From Siphonodentalium dalli (Eukaryota > Mollusca > Scaphopoda > Gadilida > Siphonodentaliidae), in contig CP136067.1 of NCBI GenBank assembly GCA_032622095.1, positions 130,839,990 through 130,903,989 on the forward strand: a DNA stretch of 64,000 nt. Reading direction: 5' to 3'. The position numbers and the translations under genes were made by a program. Below are positions 22,039 through 32,615 of this stretch, piece after piece. The notes under the pieces were generated by a model. It was not told the DNA's origin. It saw only the letters and a list, made by a program, of their open reading frames with translations, and made no database searches. Numbering within the stretch: position 1 is the first letter of the stretch; the number at the start of each line of letters is the position of its first letter.

Positions 22039-22393
22039 AAAGAAATCGACCATACCACGTCATAGAAAACATCGGCTGAACTATACTCAATTGTAACTAT
22101 TTACATCTCAATTCGGGTTGCAGCAATCGGCGATAAACTAACGCAAAAGATTTCGCCATTTCGGTCGGTTTTTGTGTGCATGTGGGATTATGTGAGTCGT
22201 TTCCGGGAATCTTCAGTTTGCATCCATCCCGCCTAGCGACAAAGTGATGGTCTGCTGTATATGTTGTCCGATATCCCATTGTAATTTAGAGAATTATGAC
22301 TGTCGTTTCATATAACCGGTTATTGCTCTCGCGAAATTAGGTGGGTCAATGTACGTCGGGTAATGGCATTGTGTAGTTGTGTTTATAAAATAA
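22039..22393. repeat. 355-bp segment, exact copy at 40629-40983
   Basis: From AAAGAAATCGACCATACCAC to TGTGTTTATAAAATAA the sequence is identical, by eye, to 40629-40983 in the same orientation. The first ~125 bp also match an inverted, diverged copy at 59445-59567. The segment therefore includes part of an older dispersed repeat. A 60-codon minus-strand frame inside (22279-22097) is identical in both exact copies but unrecognised. This copy lacks flanking direct repeats and looks like the donor. Confidence 0.85.
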
Positions 22394-23000
22394 GGTAGAA
22401 TGTGATGGCCAGATAGATATAGTGATGGTGAATCTAGATCTTCCCTTAATTTTCTGTATTGGTTCAGAGATGTGGAGTATAACTTTTGAATAGAAAAAGA
22501 CGGACAAAGATGTCTTGCCACTGGGAACGTGTTATTAATAAGGTATTTGTTATACTAGTAAGAAACAGACTTGTATGTGATCTAACATCTCGTGTTTCTA
22601 TTTTAGTTTATGGAAATTATATTAACGCATCACTTTCGAAAATAGTTTTATAGAATTGTGGGTTCTTGTTGTTGCTCCTGAAAATGTTCATTGGAATACA
22701 AAAATCATTTGTAAGGATACAATTACCATGCGCTATAAGTCTGAGTTAAGAAAAAGTTCATCCATGGTTTTTTTCACGTATTTTGTACCATTGTCCTTGT
22801 CATCGACAATTTTGAATGTTTCCCTATTCATCAGTACACTATTTCGGCCACACGTCTTCAGAAGTACAGTCTGATCTCAAACTGAACCTTGTTGAACGCC
22901 CCTTGGGGTGTTTCGGATCCATATGTGTGCTTTCATATATTTGTGTTCAAGTCCGCATCAGTGATACGATGATAGCGCGGTTTTGAAACACCTGTTGGAC
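22394..23000. other. Unassigned DNA
   Basis: Short frames on both strands have no recognisable domain. Confidence 0.3.
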
Positions 23001-23350
23001 TCATTGAAACTCAATATCTCCCATAAGATCTATATTTCTGTTGCAGGGTGGGGGTGACGTTAGATATTTATTTATTCCATTTCTAAGTTTCGCCAAAGAA
23101 CTGGTTTTAAACTGACATCCATCGCTCTTCCGGGTATCAATATTGAAGGAAGTCAAAATTTGATGAAGCTCTTTGTTTGCCTTACCTTCGAAGTCAGTCG
23201 ATTTTCTTTCTGTTCTAAATAGTCTTTCAGAATATTTGCACATCGCTGGTTTGATTTCTTTGTATTTTCCGGTACACATTTTGCTATTTTCGTAGCTATT
23301 TCTACAGAAGTATGTTCAGCGAATCTTTTTCGAGAAATGTCGCCGGACAT
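23001..23350 (-). pseudogene. Crypton-like / DUF3504-type N-terminal domain, frameshifted
   Basis: Two minus-strand frames combine. Frame one (from ATG 23350) reads MSGDISRKRFAE, then PENTKKSNQRCANILKDYLE. A frameshift near 23205-23230 leads to frame two: DFEGKANKELHQILTSFNI, DTRKSDGCQFKTSSLAKLRN, GINKYL and MGDIEF. The pattern (NTKK..., then KELxxxLxxF, RKxDGxxFxxxSLxxxRxGINxYL, DxEF) is that of the helical region preceding the catalytic domain in Crypton-type tyrosine recombinases and their host relatives (ZMYM/QRICH1/KCTD1-like). The catalytic R-H-R-Y part is absent downstream to the left. It is a broken fragment. The assignment is by pattern recognition. Confidence 0.65.
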
Positions 23351-23399
23351 GTGTGTTTATTGCCAACGCAGACGAACAGTCGAACACATACAATGGTAG

Positions 23400-24380
23400 A
23401 TAACTCTATAGAGAATGGTCAAAACTAAAATATAAATGAGAAATAACTATGTTCTCCTAGACTCTGTGTACAATCAACGGAATATAGCTGCTTTTCATAT
23501 TTTTTTTCAATAAATACTTGCTGGTCTCGTTTACTTTTGGAAACCATCTGTTAGTGGGTGGATATAACAGAGAGCAAAATACTTCAAAAGTAGTATCACT
23601 ATAACGAGCACACATATATCGAACAACCAGGACACGGCGTGAATATCAAGCAGTATTTGATTTCAGCTGCGAAATCATGCATATATACCCACCGCCAAGG
23701 CCTCCCGTACCTTTAAACTTTAAATATACAATCAACAATTTCTCGTTACAGTTATGGGTTTCTAAAATTTCAAGTGGCCAAACAAGATACTGTGTACATT
23801 CGCGAAATGAAACTATACAAAGTACCTGTATCTTGTTCTGCCTCTTAAAATTGTATAAACCTATATACGCAACACAAAATATATTGATTGCTAATAATTA
23901 CATCCCGACACATGATTTTCAATATATTTATAGAAAGAGTTACCTCAAATCTGTCGGTTGCAAAAAAAATATATAACAATTTCTGTTATTTGAGTATCCA
24001 GTTCAAACGATAGGAAAAAAAATCATCACACATGACAAAACAAGCACTGTATGTGCCTTAATAAACATCGTAACCCTGTATTTTTAAATGCACATATTCT
24101 AGGACGGGTGATGTGTAATAAACACAGAAAGACACTTGTATTAATGGATTTGTTGATACGGCACTTGTGCCATTGAGGAAAGATAGAACTCTAGGGTGTG
24201 CTGTTTATTCCGTCATTGTGCGCTAGCACTCGTGTCATATCAACAAACCCATAAACAAAATTGTGTAATTCTGTGTATATACAGCATGGTTTCAATAGCT
24301 GTTTCATGAATCATGCAGATTGCAGGTTTACTGTTCAGGTACTAGCCCAAGTCTTTTCGGTATGCAACAGCTTGAGATAT
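23400..24380. other. Unassigned DNA with GGCCTCCCGTACCTTTAA end motif
   Basis: AAGGCCTCCCGTACCTTTAA at 23697-23716 matches the element end at 38158-38177 (AAGGCCTCCCGTGCCTTTAA) and may be a solitary TTAA-type terminus. Otherwise nothing was recognised. Confidence 0.4.
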
Positions 24381-24385
24381 CGAAT

Positions 24386-24602
24386 ACAGTAATGCTCCGA
24401 GTATAATCGACTCCTTAAACACAGTAGAATTATGGGTAACTTTTCAGGATTTAGTCGGAAATATGGCTTGTTGCCATTCATCGGAAAGCTCTCTGAGAGC
24501 TTTCCGATGAATGGCAACAAGCCATATTTCCGACTAAATCCTGAAAAGTTACCCATAATTCTGCTGTGGTTAAGGAGTTGATTACTTAGAGCATTACTGC
24601 AG
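24386..24602. repeat. Foldback hairpin, ~70-bp near-perfect core arms
   Basis: The centre is the T at 24494. Moving outward the arms pair without mismatch through GAGAGCTTTCCGATGAATGG, AACAAGCCATATTTCCGAC and TAAATCCTGAAAAGTTACCC. They continue with a few mismatches to about 24386 and 24602 (CAGTAATGCTC with GAGCATTACTG). There is effectively no loop, so this is a cruciform-capable palindrome of about 215 bp. It may be a MITE or an inverted duplication. Confidence 0.85.
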
Positions 24603-24619
24603 TTGAAACTGTTTTGGAT

Positions 24620-26424
24620 CGAGTCCTGTCCGGCTACTCTTCTATAACCTCTCAAGATTTTGAAGTGTTGAATGGGTCACCATGAATCGCTCAATTAAAC
24701 AATCGCAACGGTGTTGAGTGTTTTGCTTATCGCTCACTATTTACTGCTGTATATAAACAAACGATTGACTTGCACAAAGTGTGTTTTGTGGATAATAACG
24801 CATTCATATGAACATTATCCTATACTATTAGTATATTCTTGGGAAACTTTTTGTAAATGTTATTTATAAATTATAACCTATAACGAAGGCCATCCATTCC
24901 TTTAAGTTCCAAAGATATAAGGAGAATCACTGCATTTTAATTGCATACCGCATCCATCGTGGTGCTGTATTGTGTTCAAGTGACAACCTTACCATGGTGT
25001 TGGAAATTACTGCAGTGTAATACCACAGCATTACCTGGGTAACACCACGTTAGAGATGGTCAATTACTTTAAGTATATGCAGGTTTGAAATCATCACGCT
25101 TGGGAAAGGCTGCCCTCTATGTTCTTATAAAAAAGCGTCACTTTGACCTAATCTGACGAAATACTGGTAGTGCTACAATCAAGATAACTCAACCCACAAT
25201 TCTGGGCGTAAAGTCCATTATAGAAGAGTATCGGGATGGGACTCGGTCCAAAACAGCATCAACCCAACCGATACCACAAGTTGTGGACAGGGAAAACTTG
25301 GTCTAAACAGGTACTAGTACATGCATGTATTACAAGCATTAAAGGGTACACTAAATCCGGCCATTTATGAGACCATCTCCTTGTATACTCGACAGAATAT
25401 ATGCAACAAATGAATGAATTTCGCCCATGGATAAGTGCAACACCTGTGTGCTCTATGAACAATGCAAACATGGTATTTATAATGATAATGAATTATTGGC
25501 TGGAGTCATAAATTCATTTTCATTATAATTTATACCATGTTGTTTGCATATATTCTGCTGAGAATAAAAGGAGATGCTCTTAATGCTCAGTGTAAAACAC
25601 TGCAAATATGGAACTTAAAGAGCTTTTGTCTATCTTCTACTGGAAACAACTGTTAAATTTATTAAGACTTTATCAAGTCTTTTCACAGTATATAGTCTAC
25701 ATGTTTAATAGTATAGCACTAGTACTCACTAGTATTTCCAGACTTTTTGTGATAAAAATGCGGATAAAAGTGCAGAATTCTAAATTGATGCATTAAGTTG
25801 CAGAATTTTAAATTGATGCATTAAGTGCATGAGCGGCTTTAGAGTTCTTTGAAGTGCGGTCATGCAAAATAACATAAAAGTTTGTAAAACAAGATACATG
25901 TACATACTATGATTATAGCGGTATGAAGTGTCTGGAGCACCTTTGATGGATAAAAGCGAATGTATACAGGCCTTAAAATTTTGCAAGAATCAAACTATAG
26001 CATTTCTACATCAAATCAGCTGCTTTTAACCAGACTCAAACGAAGAATCATGATTCTGACTCTCATCACACTAAAATCCCTACAAAATAATCTACTGGTG
26101 TGCAGATATTTCATTGAGTGTTTCAAATCATTTTAAAGGGACCCAAGGCACTCATAGTGAGTAAATATGCCAAACATATAACATACAACAGTTCGTAAAA
26201 ACATCACCACTCAGAAAAACATGAATTCCTGATTCCTATATTAATTATTGAAAGTTTTCCAATAACGAAATTTCTCCTGTTGGAACCATTGCTATGTAAA
26301 CAAAACTGTTACAGTGATTTGTCAACAAACATTGCTACTAGTAATCGCGTAGAAGGTTAAACATATTTTAGTCTATTAAAATATTATTTTCAGAATATTT
26401 TTCAATGCTTTGGCCATGCAATGT
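24620..26424. other. Unassigned DNA; short local repeats
   Basis: Notable small items: a 24-bp direct repeat (GAATT(C/T)TAAATTGATGCATTAAG at about 25776 and 25804), and a repeat relative at 26255-26400 (TATGTAAACAAAACTGTTAC, ATTTTCAGAATATTT) shared with 37000-37290. No gene was recognised. Confidence 0.4.
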
Positions 26425-26686
26425 TTAACCCTTTCATGATGGGAGCTGCGCTGGTACAGCATTAAAGATCATGTACCAGTAAATTCTTGTATATATGCAA
26501 GTCTCACATAGGAAGCATCATATGTATAAGAGAATGCACTGGATTACAAGGTCAAGGTAAATATTGTTTGGCCATGTATTCTCTTATATATGTGAGGCTC
26601 CATTTTGGAGACTCGCAAATATAAGAGAATGCATTGGCGCAGGGTTTTAGCAACATTTCAAGAATCTCCAGTCATGGAAGGGTTAA
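26425..26686. mobile_element. TTAA-flanked palindromic MITE, copy with CCCTTTCATGA ends
   Basis: TTAA at 26425-26428 and 26683-26686 bracket CCCTTTCATGAT and TCATGGAAGGG ends (one mismatch). Inside are one inverted pair plus a further copy of the (C/G)ATTCTCTTATATATG word, as in the 1.9-kb element, and GCTGCGCTGGTACAGCATTA, shared with the 34.4-kb copy. The element is 262 bp long. Confidence 0.75.
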
Positions 26687-26984
26687 GTTTTTATTAAACT
26701 TTAGCATCTTATTGGACTTATTCAACATTGGATGGTAATGTCACTGTAACAGTGATGTTTATCAGAATTGCTAGCATGCAATGACATTCTTTCATATAAT
26801 TAATTAACTCACAGAATATCGAAAGACCAGATGTGAGTATAATATAAATTTATCACCCCATTTTATGCAGGGATACAAAAAATAAAGATAACATATGTTA
26901 TGCTTTAAAGTCAACATGGACAATTAAAGGTAAACAATCTGAATTGATGGTCTCCATACCATCAGATTCCAAGAACAACATTTC

Positions 26985-27300
26985 TTAATCGATTAAATAC
27001 CAAAACATAATGCTAACTACTGTCAACTCTAGTGTAACATTTTCCAAAACATGTTATATATCAACATTTTGTTCATCGCAACTTGGTATCAAGATTAGGT
27101 CAGTCGACTCAGTCGTGTCGTTGAATATTTGCTAGGCCGGGAAATATGAAAGGTGGTGAAAAATAACAGATTTCAAAAATTTATATTTTGTAACTCAGAA
27201 CTTTAAAGGGTGTGTTCCTCGACTCGAATCAATTATTTTTACCCCCGAAGCCAAAGAAATAGTAATTGAGGAGCGTGAACTCGGATTATCTATCTTTAAA
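26985..27300. repeat. Dispersed repeat family C, copy 1
   Basis: It shares ordered text with 52035-52403: AATGCTAAC, TATATCAACATTTTGTTCA / TTATCAACATTTTGTTCAAC, GTGAAAAATAA, GTTCCTCGACTCGAATCAA, TACCCCCGAAGCCAA and AATAGTAATT, ending in ATCTTTAAA. Both copies are in the same orientation. Confidence 0.75.
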
Positions 27301-28880
27301 TGGGCATGTATGGTACATGTATAAGCCACTTTAAGCTCCTTGTACAGATTACTTGGTGATGCAGCAGGTTGACAAAGATAAAGGAACATTAGAATATTTT
27401 GATTCTGTTATGGATTTTAAGGCCTATATGTGTACATGAATCTTGATTATATTGACATACTGCAATAATATGTCACTTAAAAGTTCATATCCTTCAGATA
27501 AGCTCAGAAACAAGGCTTGAGACTGTTCCATGGGTACTGTTGTGCTTTGTGTGGAGATTTGAAACTGGTACACCTCCAAATTCTGGTCAATGTACTGTAG
27601 TATGAAATATAAAAAAGTTTATGCATACGCTGGATGCCATAGCGCACATTTTCTGAGACTCGATGAAGCATACAAGTACATGTCTGTTGTAGAATTGAAT
27701 TCACTAACTTCACTTGCCAAGATTTCACCACATAAGTCTGATAAAATGTAGAGGTCACTGATCGGTCTCCATCAAGGAAGGAATGCATACATATATGTGT
27801 CATTTTTGCCTTTGATGAACACATTGATCGTCATGTGGTTATAAATTAAAGCCTCCCCTTCGCTGCAGTGTGCACTAGTTACCAGGTAAGCATGGTACTG
27901 GATTCAGTGCATACCGTCCGTAGGTATACATATGGTACATATGTATAGCCAGGAGACTCAGGACTCACTGTCACACAGCAACAACACACATGTCATGCAT
28001 GGACGAATACCGATAACATCTACAGTACATGTATACAGTACATGTATACAGTACATGTATACAGTACATGTACACCGAATAACATTTGAAATCCTTCCTC
28101 ATCCAGTCTTGGACAGAATTAATAATATTGGTATTAAGGGTCACCATGCAGTGTCTGCAAGAAGCACTCTGACAGGAAACATGATTCTATGATTGGTTAT
28201 CAGATAATCATATCAGGCCTTGAATGAAATTTTGATGTCTCAATCCAGTCAAGCAGCTCCTCCTGTCTGAAAAAAAAAAGATTTTAATGCTTGTAATGAC
28301 ATCAGAAAAGAGGAATGACTGATCATATACTGTACATATTATTAAGATACATCATCCAAATTGATCACCCGGGGGCCGAGTTATAACAGTAAATTATATC
28401 CATTCAAATGCTGCATGATGGTCAGAAACAGCTACAAATACCGGTATCATATACCGGTGTAACAGATATCTCCCCCTGGATATATCCCCCACTCTGGATA
28501 CCCCCCCCCCATGAATGACTAAAATAAAATTTCACTCAATTGATATATGTTACTTGAACAAACAAAAATTAAATATAAAAAAACAAACTTAAATCTCATA
28601 AAACATTTCTTTCTGGCCATTTCAGGGTCAAACGATATTAAATGAGTGAATTTTCTTTTAGTCATACATGGGGGGAAAATGCCCAGGGTGTGCGAGTGAG
28701 ACATCTGAGGACATTCGCAAATACACTCCCCCATGGAGGAAGATATCCAGACAGGAGGAGGTGACGTGTTACACCGGTACCTGCACCAAATACTCCCAAA
28801 AACATTCCAGATACATGTATATAGGTACCGGTATGATATCATATTGGTCTTGTAAATATCATATATTTGTAAATGTTTTA
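27301..28880. other. Mostly unassigned; 13-bp TACAGTACATGTA tandem at 28021-28072
   Basis: The 13-bp palindromic word TACAGTACATGTA is repeated four times head-to-tail at 28021-28072. A short A-run and a C-run (about 28500-28510) follow. The motif ACCGGTA occurs several times. No gene was recognised. Confidence 0.55.
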
Positions 28881-28889
28881 AGGCAATTT

Positions 28890-29470
28890 AAACAGCTGCT
28901 TGGTGGGGGGGGCAGGGGGGGGGGGGGTGAAACAAAAATTTTGGCACGTATGCCGGGGTGGGTGGGTGGTCAAAGCCACCAACAAGCAATTTTTTCCGCA
29001 ACTAAAACAAAAATTTCCTGCTTGTTTTTTTAGTGTTTTGGCAATGAGTTGGGCTTCAAAACCACTTTGAATGAGAGAAATAATGTAATTCTAACTGGTA
29101 AACTGACTGCAGGCAGTTATCGTGTTGTATTTTGTTGCAAATTTTGAAATCCAAGATGGCCACTGGCAGCCATGTTTTTTTGGCTGAATGACCTCAAAAT
29201 GACTCATTCCTATTTACATGTCCATGTTAACATCCATGATAAATAGTGTATGCACAGAAATTCATATACAGCTGTTTACAGTGAATTTCCCCCCGCAAAT
29301 CTCTGTTTTAGTGTTAAAAGGGGGGTGGGTGTAAAAAAAATGGTCGGAAAAAACTGCCGAAAACGGAAAAAAAATTGGGGGTGGGTGGGTATAAAAAATG
29401 ATCGAAAGGGAAAAAATGCCATGTACATGCCTGAAATTTGTTTCCGGGGGGGGGGGGCAATGTGGCACCC
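28890..29470. repeat. 0.5-kb block duplicated at 29855-30380
   Basis: In order: a G-run, GGCACGTATGCCGGGGTGG, ACCAACAA, TTTTTTCCGCAACTAAAA, TCCTGC, TGAGTT, AATCCAAGATGGCCAC, GCAGCCATGTTTTTTTG, CTATTTACATGTC, CACAGAAATTCATATACAGC and GGGGGTGGGTG. The same landmarks recur about 940 bp downstream. The copies differ by small indels and substitutions. Confidence 0.8.
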
Positions 29471-29682
29471 CAAATGTCAATACAACATTTGATTTTATCA
29501 TCTTTACTTGAATAGGTGAGTTCACAAATACTCTATTTCCATGCATATACTAGTAAACACAATTATACATAATCATTGGGGAATTGAACAAATTATACTG
29601 TATAATATACAAGCATAATTATGTAAACTAGAAGATAGCAGCACAAACTAGTACTTCTGCATGTCAAATATCACACATACCA

Positions 29683-29800
29683 GTATATACCACAGGTCCC
29701 CAGAACAAAATTTGACCCCACCCCCTATGATACTTAATCATAGGATTAAGTATCATAGGGGGTGGGGTCAAATTTTGTTCTGGGGACCTGTGGTATATAC
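29683..29800. repeat. Perfect 57-bp inverted repeat with 4-nt loop
   Basis: The left arm 29683-29739 and right arm 29744-29800 are exact reverse complements around the loop ATAG. The arms include CCACAGGTCCCCAGAACAAA and CCCCACCCCCTATGATACTT. No mismatch was seen. It lies between the two duplicated blocks at 28.9 and 29.9 kb. Confidence 0.9.
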
Positions 29801-29854
29801 CACTTATACTGCGGATTGACTTCTTTAAAAATATTGGCCATCATATCAGGGGGG

Positions 29855-30380
29855 GATTTCCGGGCACGTATGCCGGGGTGGATGGGTGGTTGAACTTGAT
29901 GGGACCAACAAACATTTTTTTCCGCAACTAAAATTTTATTTTCCTGCAAGTCGTTTGACTGTTTTTGCAATGAGTTTGGCATAAAACTCATTACAATAAG
30001 AGAAATACCGGTATTTATAAAACAGAAATGACAAATTTCATGATGATCAGACAAACAGTATAGCTTGTAGCTCATGCTAATGGATTGAATTTTGAATTCC
30101 AAGATGGCCACCGGCTGGTGACCGGCAGCCATGTTTTTTTGCTGAATGACCCCAAAATGAGTCGTTCCTATTTACATGTCAATGTTAACATCCATGACAA
30201 ATAGTATTCACAGAAATTCATATACAGCTGTTTACAGTGAATCTCCCACACACCCCCCCCCCCGCAAATCTGTTTTATTGTTAAAATGGTGGGGGTGGAT
30301 GTTTGAACGCGGGGGTGGGTGGGTCCCAACAAGGGTCGAACGAAAAAAATCAGCATACATGCCTGAACATATTTTCCGAC
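29855..30380. repeat. Second copy of the 0.5-kb duplicated block
   Basis: Same ordered landmarks as 28890-29470 (GCACGTATGCCGGGGTGGAT, TTTTTTTCCGCAACTAAAAT, TCCAAGATGGCCACCGG, TTCATATACAGCTGTTTACA). It ends in a C-run at about 30250-30263 and a G-rich tract. Confidence 0.8.
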
Positions 30381-31040
30381 CCCCTGATCATATGGCCATT
30401 TTCGTCTATTTTTCCAACTATACTTTCTATAAGCAATGGGAATGCTTGATAGAAAATTTGAAAATAGTATATACAAGTAGGGGGTTAAATGTAGCACACC
30501 ATGAACTTTGAAGTTGCCGACATTGTTTATGCTGTCAATTTTTAAACTCCACCCATCGCCTGTTGTCAGGCCGCATTGATTGGCATTACACAAACAGGCA
30601 TGGAAATACAAGATAGTGATTCGTCTTATACATGCATATATAAGTTAATTTAACGATATCCGTGTGGTTGTATTAATTTTCAACTTTTGGTGTGATATCT
30701 GTTGGTGTATCATAACTACACGGTACTGTAGTTCCATAACAATGACCGTGGCTAATGAATCTGGCATTTCTGTAATAAGAAGAAAAATATGCTGCATATA
30801 CATGTATGTGATATGGATACATGTATTTTTATAATTTGCAAACATATTTATAAACAAAGTGTAAAGTTCATTCAACCAACAATGTGAGCGTCCTCGGCAA
30901 TTCAGATGACCATGGCCTGACAAAATCATGGATAGTTTGTTGACACGATTACGATGTCATCACATATGGCCCGGGAAATTAATATAATACCGGCCCATCT
31001 GTTTTGGGGGGGGGGGGGGCGTCCACAGTACACCTTGGAA
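30381..31040. other. Unassigned DNA with G-run
   Basis: A G-run occurs at about 31006-31019. No gene was recognised. Confidence 0.3.
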
Positions 31041-31045
31041 AATTC

Positions 31046-31180
31046 CAACTGCACCCCCCCCCTTGAATCAGAATCAGACCAAATACATATTTTGGCATAA
31101 TTCCATTTGCACCCCCCCCCCCCCTTGAATCAGATGCAGACCAAATACATGTTTTTGCATAATTCCATTTGCACCTCTGG
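31046..31180. repeat. ~60-bp tandem repeat led by C-runs
   Basis: GCACCCCCCCC starts at 31051 and 31109 and a variant GCACCTCTGG at 31171. The copies share CTTGAATCAGA, CAGACCAAATACAT, GCATAATTCCATTTGCACC. Variation in C-run length separates the copies. Confidence 0.8.
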
Positions 31181-31590
31181 TCTAATATCATATATATTCA
31201 TAAACCATGGTTCTATATATTCCCGGTATGAGACCATTCAGATATTTTTACCTGAAAAATTGCATAAAATCTAACATCTAACGGTCTAACTCCAGACAAA
31301 TGCACACGGCTACGGACAAGAGACCAGGACACACCGGGCTGTTCATGGTTGTTCGGCCCGGGTGAGAACATTTTGAAAACTATACAAGAAAATCTCGAAT
31401 CCAATAAACTAGACTGGCATCAAATGAAGCGTTCCTATTTTCTTGTAAATTTGGGGAGGGGTGCGTAAGAATTTTTTTGGGATTTACAGCTGGGAGTTAC
31501 CGTTAAAATCTCGAGATTAATGGGGTCTTTACGTGGTGTTATATGATGCCGACAAGTTCATTTAATGTCAAAATTACGATTAGCCAATTC

Positions 31591-31930
31591 GGCTGGTTAA
31601 ACAACACATGTGGCGGCCCACGTCCAGAATTTTCCAGGTCTCCCGATCGGCCATGCAGTCCGCCTCTGCCCTCATGAATTTATGTGTTAAGAGTACCATC
31701 TTATTGGATACACGGCTGGTTAAACAACACATGTGGCGGCCCACGTCGGTTTCATTTGTGGCCCAAGTTGTGGTTGGGCGGCCCAACCACATATACCCCC
31801 CCCCCCCCCCAAACCGTAAAAAGAACCCTCGGATTCTCGCTTGATAGAAAATCACGTGGAATCAGAATTTGTCCGGCCTCCGGCCCATCGGGAAATTTCC
31901 CGGTCTCCCGATCGGCCAGTCCACCTCTGC
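31591..31930. repeat. Direct repeat of GGCTGGTTAAACAACACATG block
   Basis: GGCTGGTTAAACAACACATG followed by TGGCGGCCCACGTC occurs at 31591 and 31714 (123-bp period). A second shared word, GGTCTCCCGATCGGCCA, occurs at about 31638 and 31902. This suggests partial tandem duplication of one unit. A C-run lies at about 31796-31810. Confidence 0.7.
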
Positions 31931-32028
31931 ATATGAGTATATTGTCGGCGGTTAACCATGTGATTAACTACCCTATGTTTTTTTATTTACTTTGTACAAT
32001 TTTTAAATACACACACAGTTCTGATGCA

Positions 32029-32390
32029 GTCACAAGTGGAGGTAACCAAGGATACGCCACAATTTCGCATCTAAAATGCTTGATACTACATTTTATCATT
32101 CGCGACAATGCGCAGTAAAACTATCACTGTATCGGTTACTACCCACAACAAAATCTGTCCACTTACGATTGAATCGTGATCATCAGAACATTCACTTAGT
32201 GAACGTTCAGATGACCACGATTCAATCGTAAACTTGTGGAAACTTTTCCGTCGTAGGAAATAACTGATAATTGGACTGCGCATGCTCACATCAAAATCGT
32301 AGGTCAAAAATAATATCAAGCACTGTTTGATTTTACTATTTTTAGATGCCAAATTGAGGCGTATCCTTGGTTTATACATCCACTTGTGAC
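32029..32390. mobile_element. Nested foldback element (outer and inner inverted repeats)
   Basis: Outer arms 32029-32075 and 32341-32390 pair GTCACAAGTGGA, AACCAAGGATACGCC and CATCTAAA with their complements. Inner arms 32159-32196 and 32198-32238 pair CCACTTACGATTGAATCGTG and CATTCACTT with complements around a single central base. A truncated relative of the inner arm (CCACTTACAAATGAATCGTG) is at about 32551-32596, immediately before the palindrome array. Confidence 0.75.
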
Positions 32391-32615
32391 GAAAGATTCG
32401 CAGTGGTGTGTGCATAAAAATTGTAGCTGAAAATGCCCGGTGTAGTCAATCACATGCTTCAGGATGTTCAACCTACGGTATAATCATATACGATGCCGCA
32501 TCGCAATTGTGTGAACAAACTATCCACGATCTTGTCGGGCCTGATTCCTCCACTTACAAATGAATCGTGGTCGTCTGAACATACACTTACATGTAGTGTT
32601 GAATTGGCCACACAA

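Noticed and set aside
22097-22279. 60-codon minus-strand frame identical at 40687-40869 as a conserved gene
   Set aside because: The identity is explained by the recent 355-bp duplication, not by selection. The older copy at 59.5 kb does not extend through the frame.
29250-29546. Gly/Pro-rich frames near 29.3-29.5 kb
   Set aside because: They come from G/C-runs in the duplicated repeat blocks.
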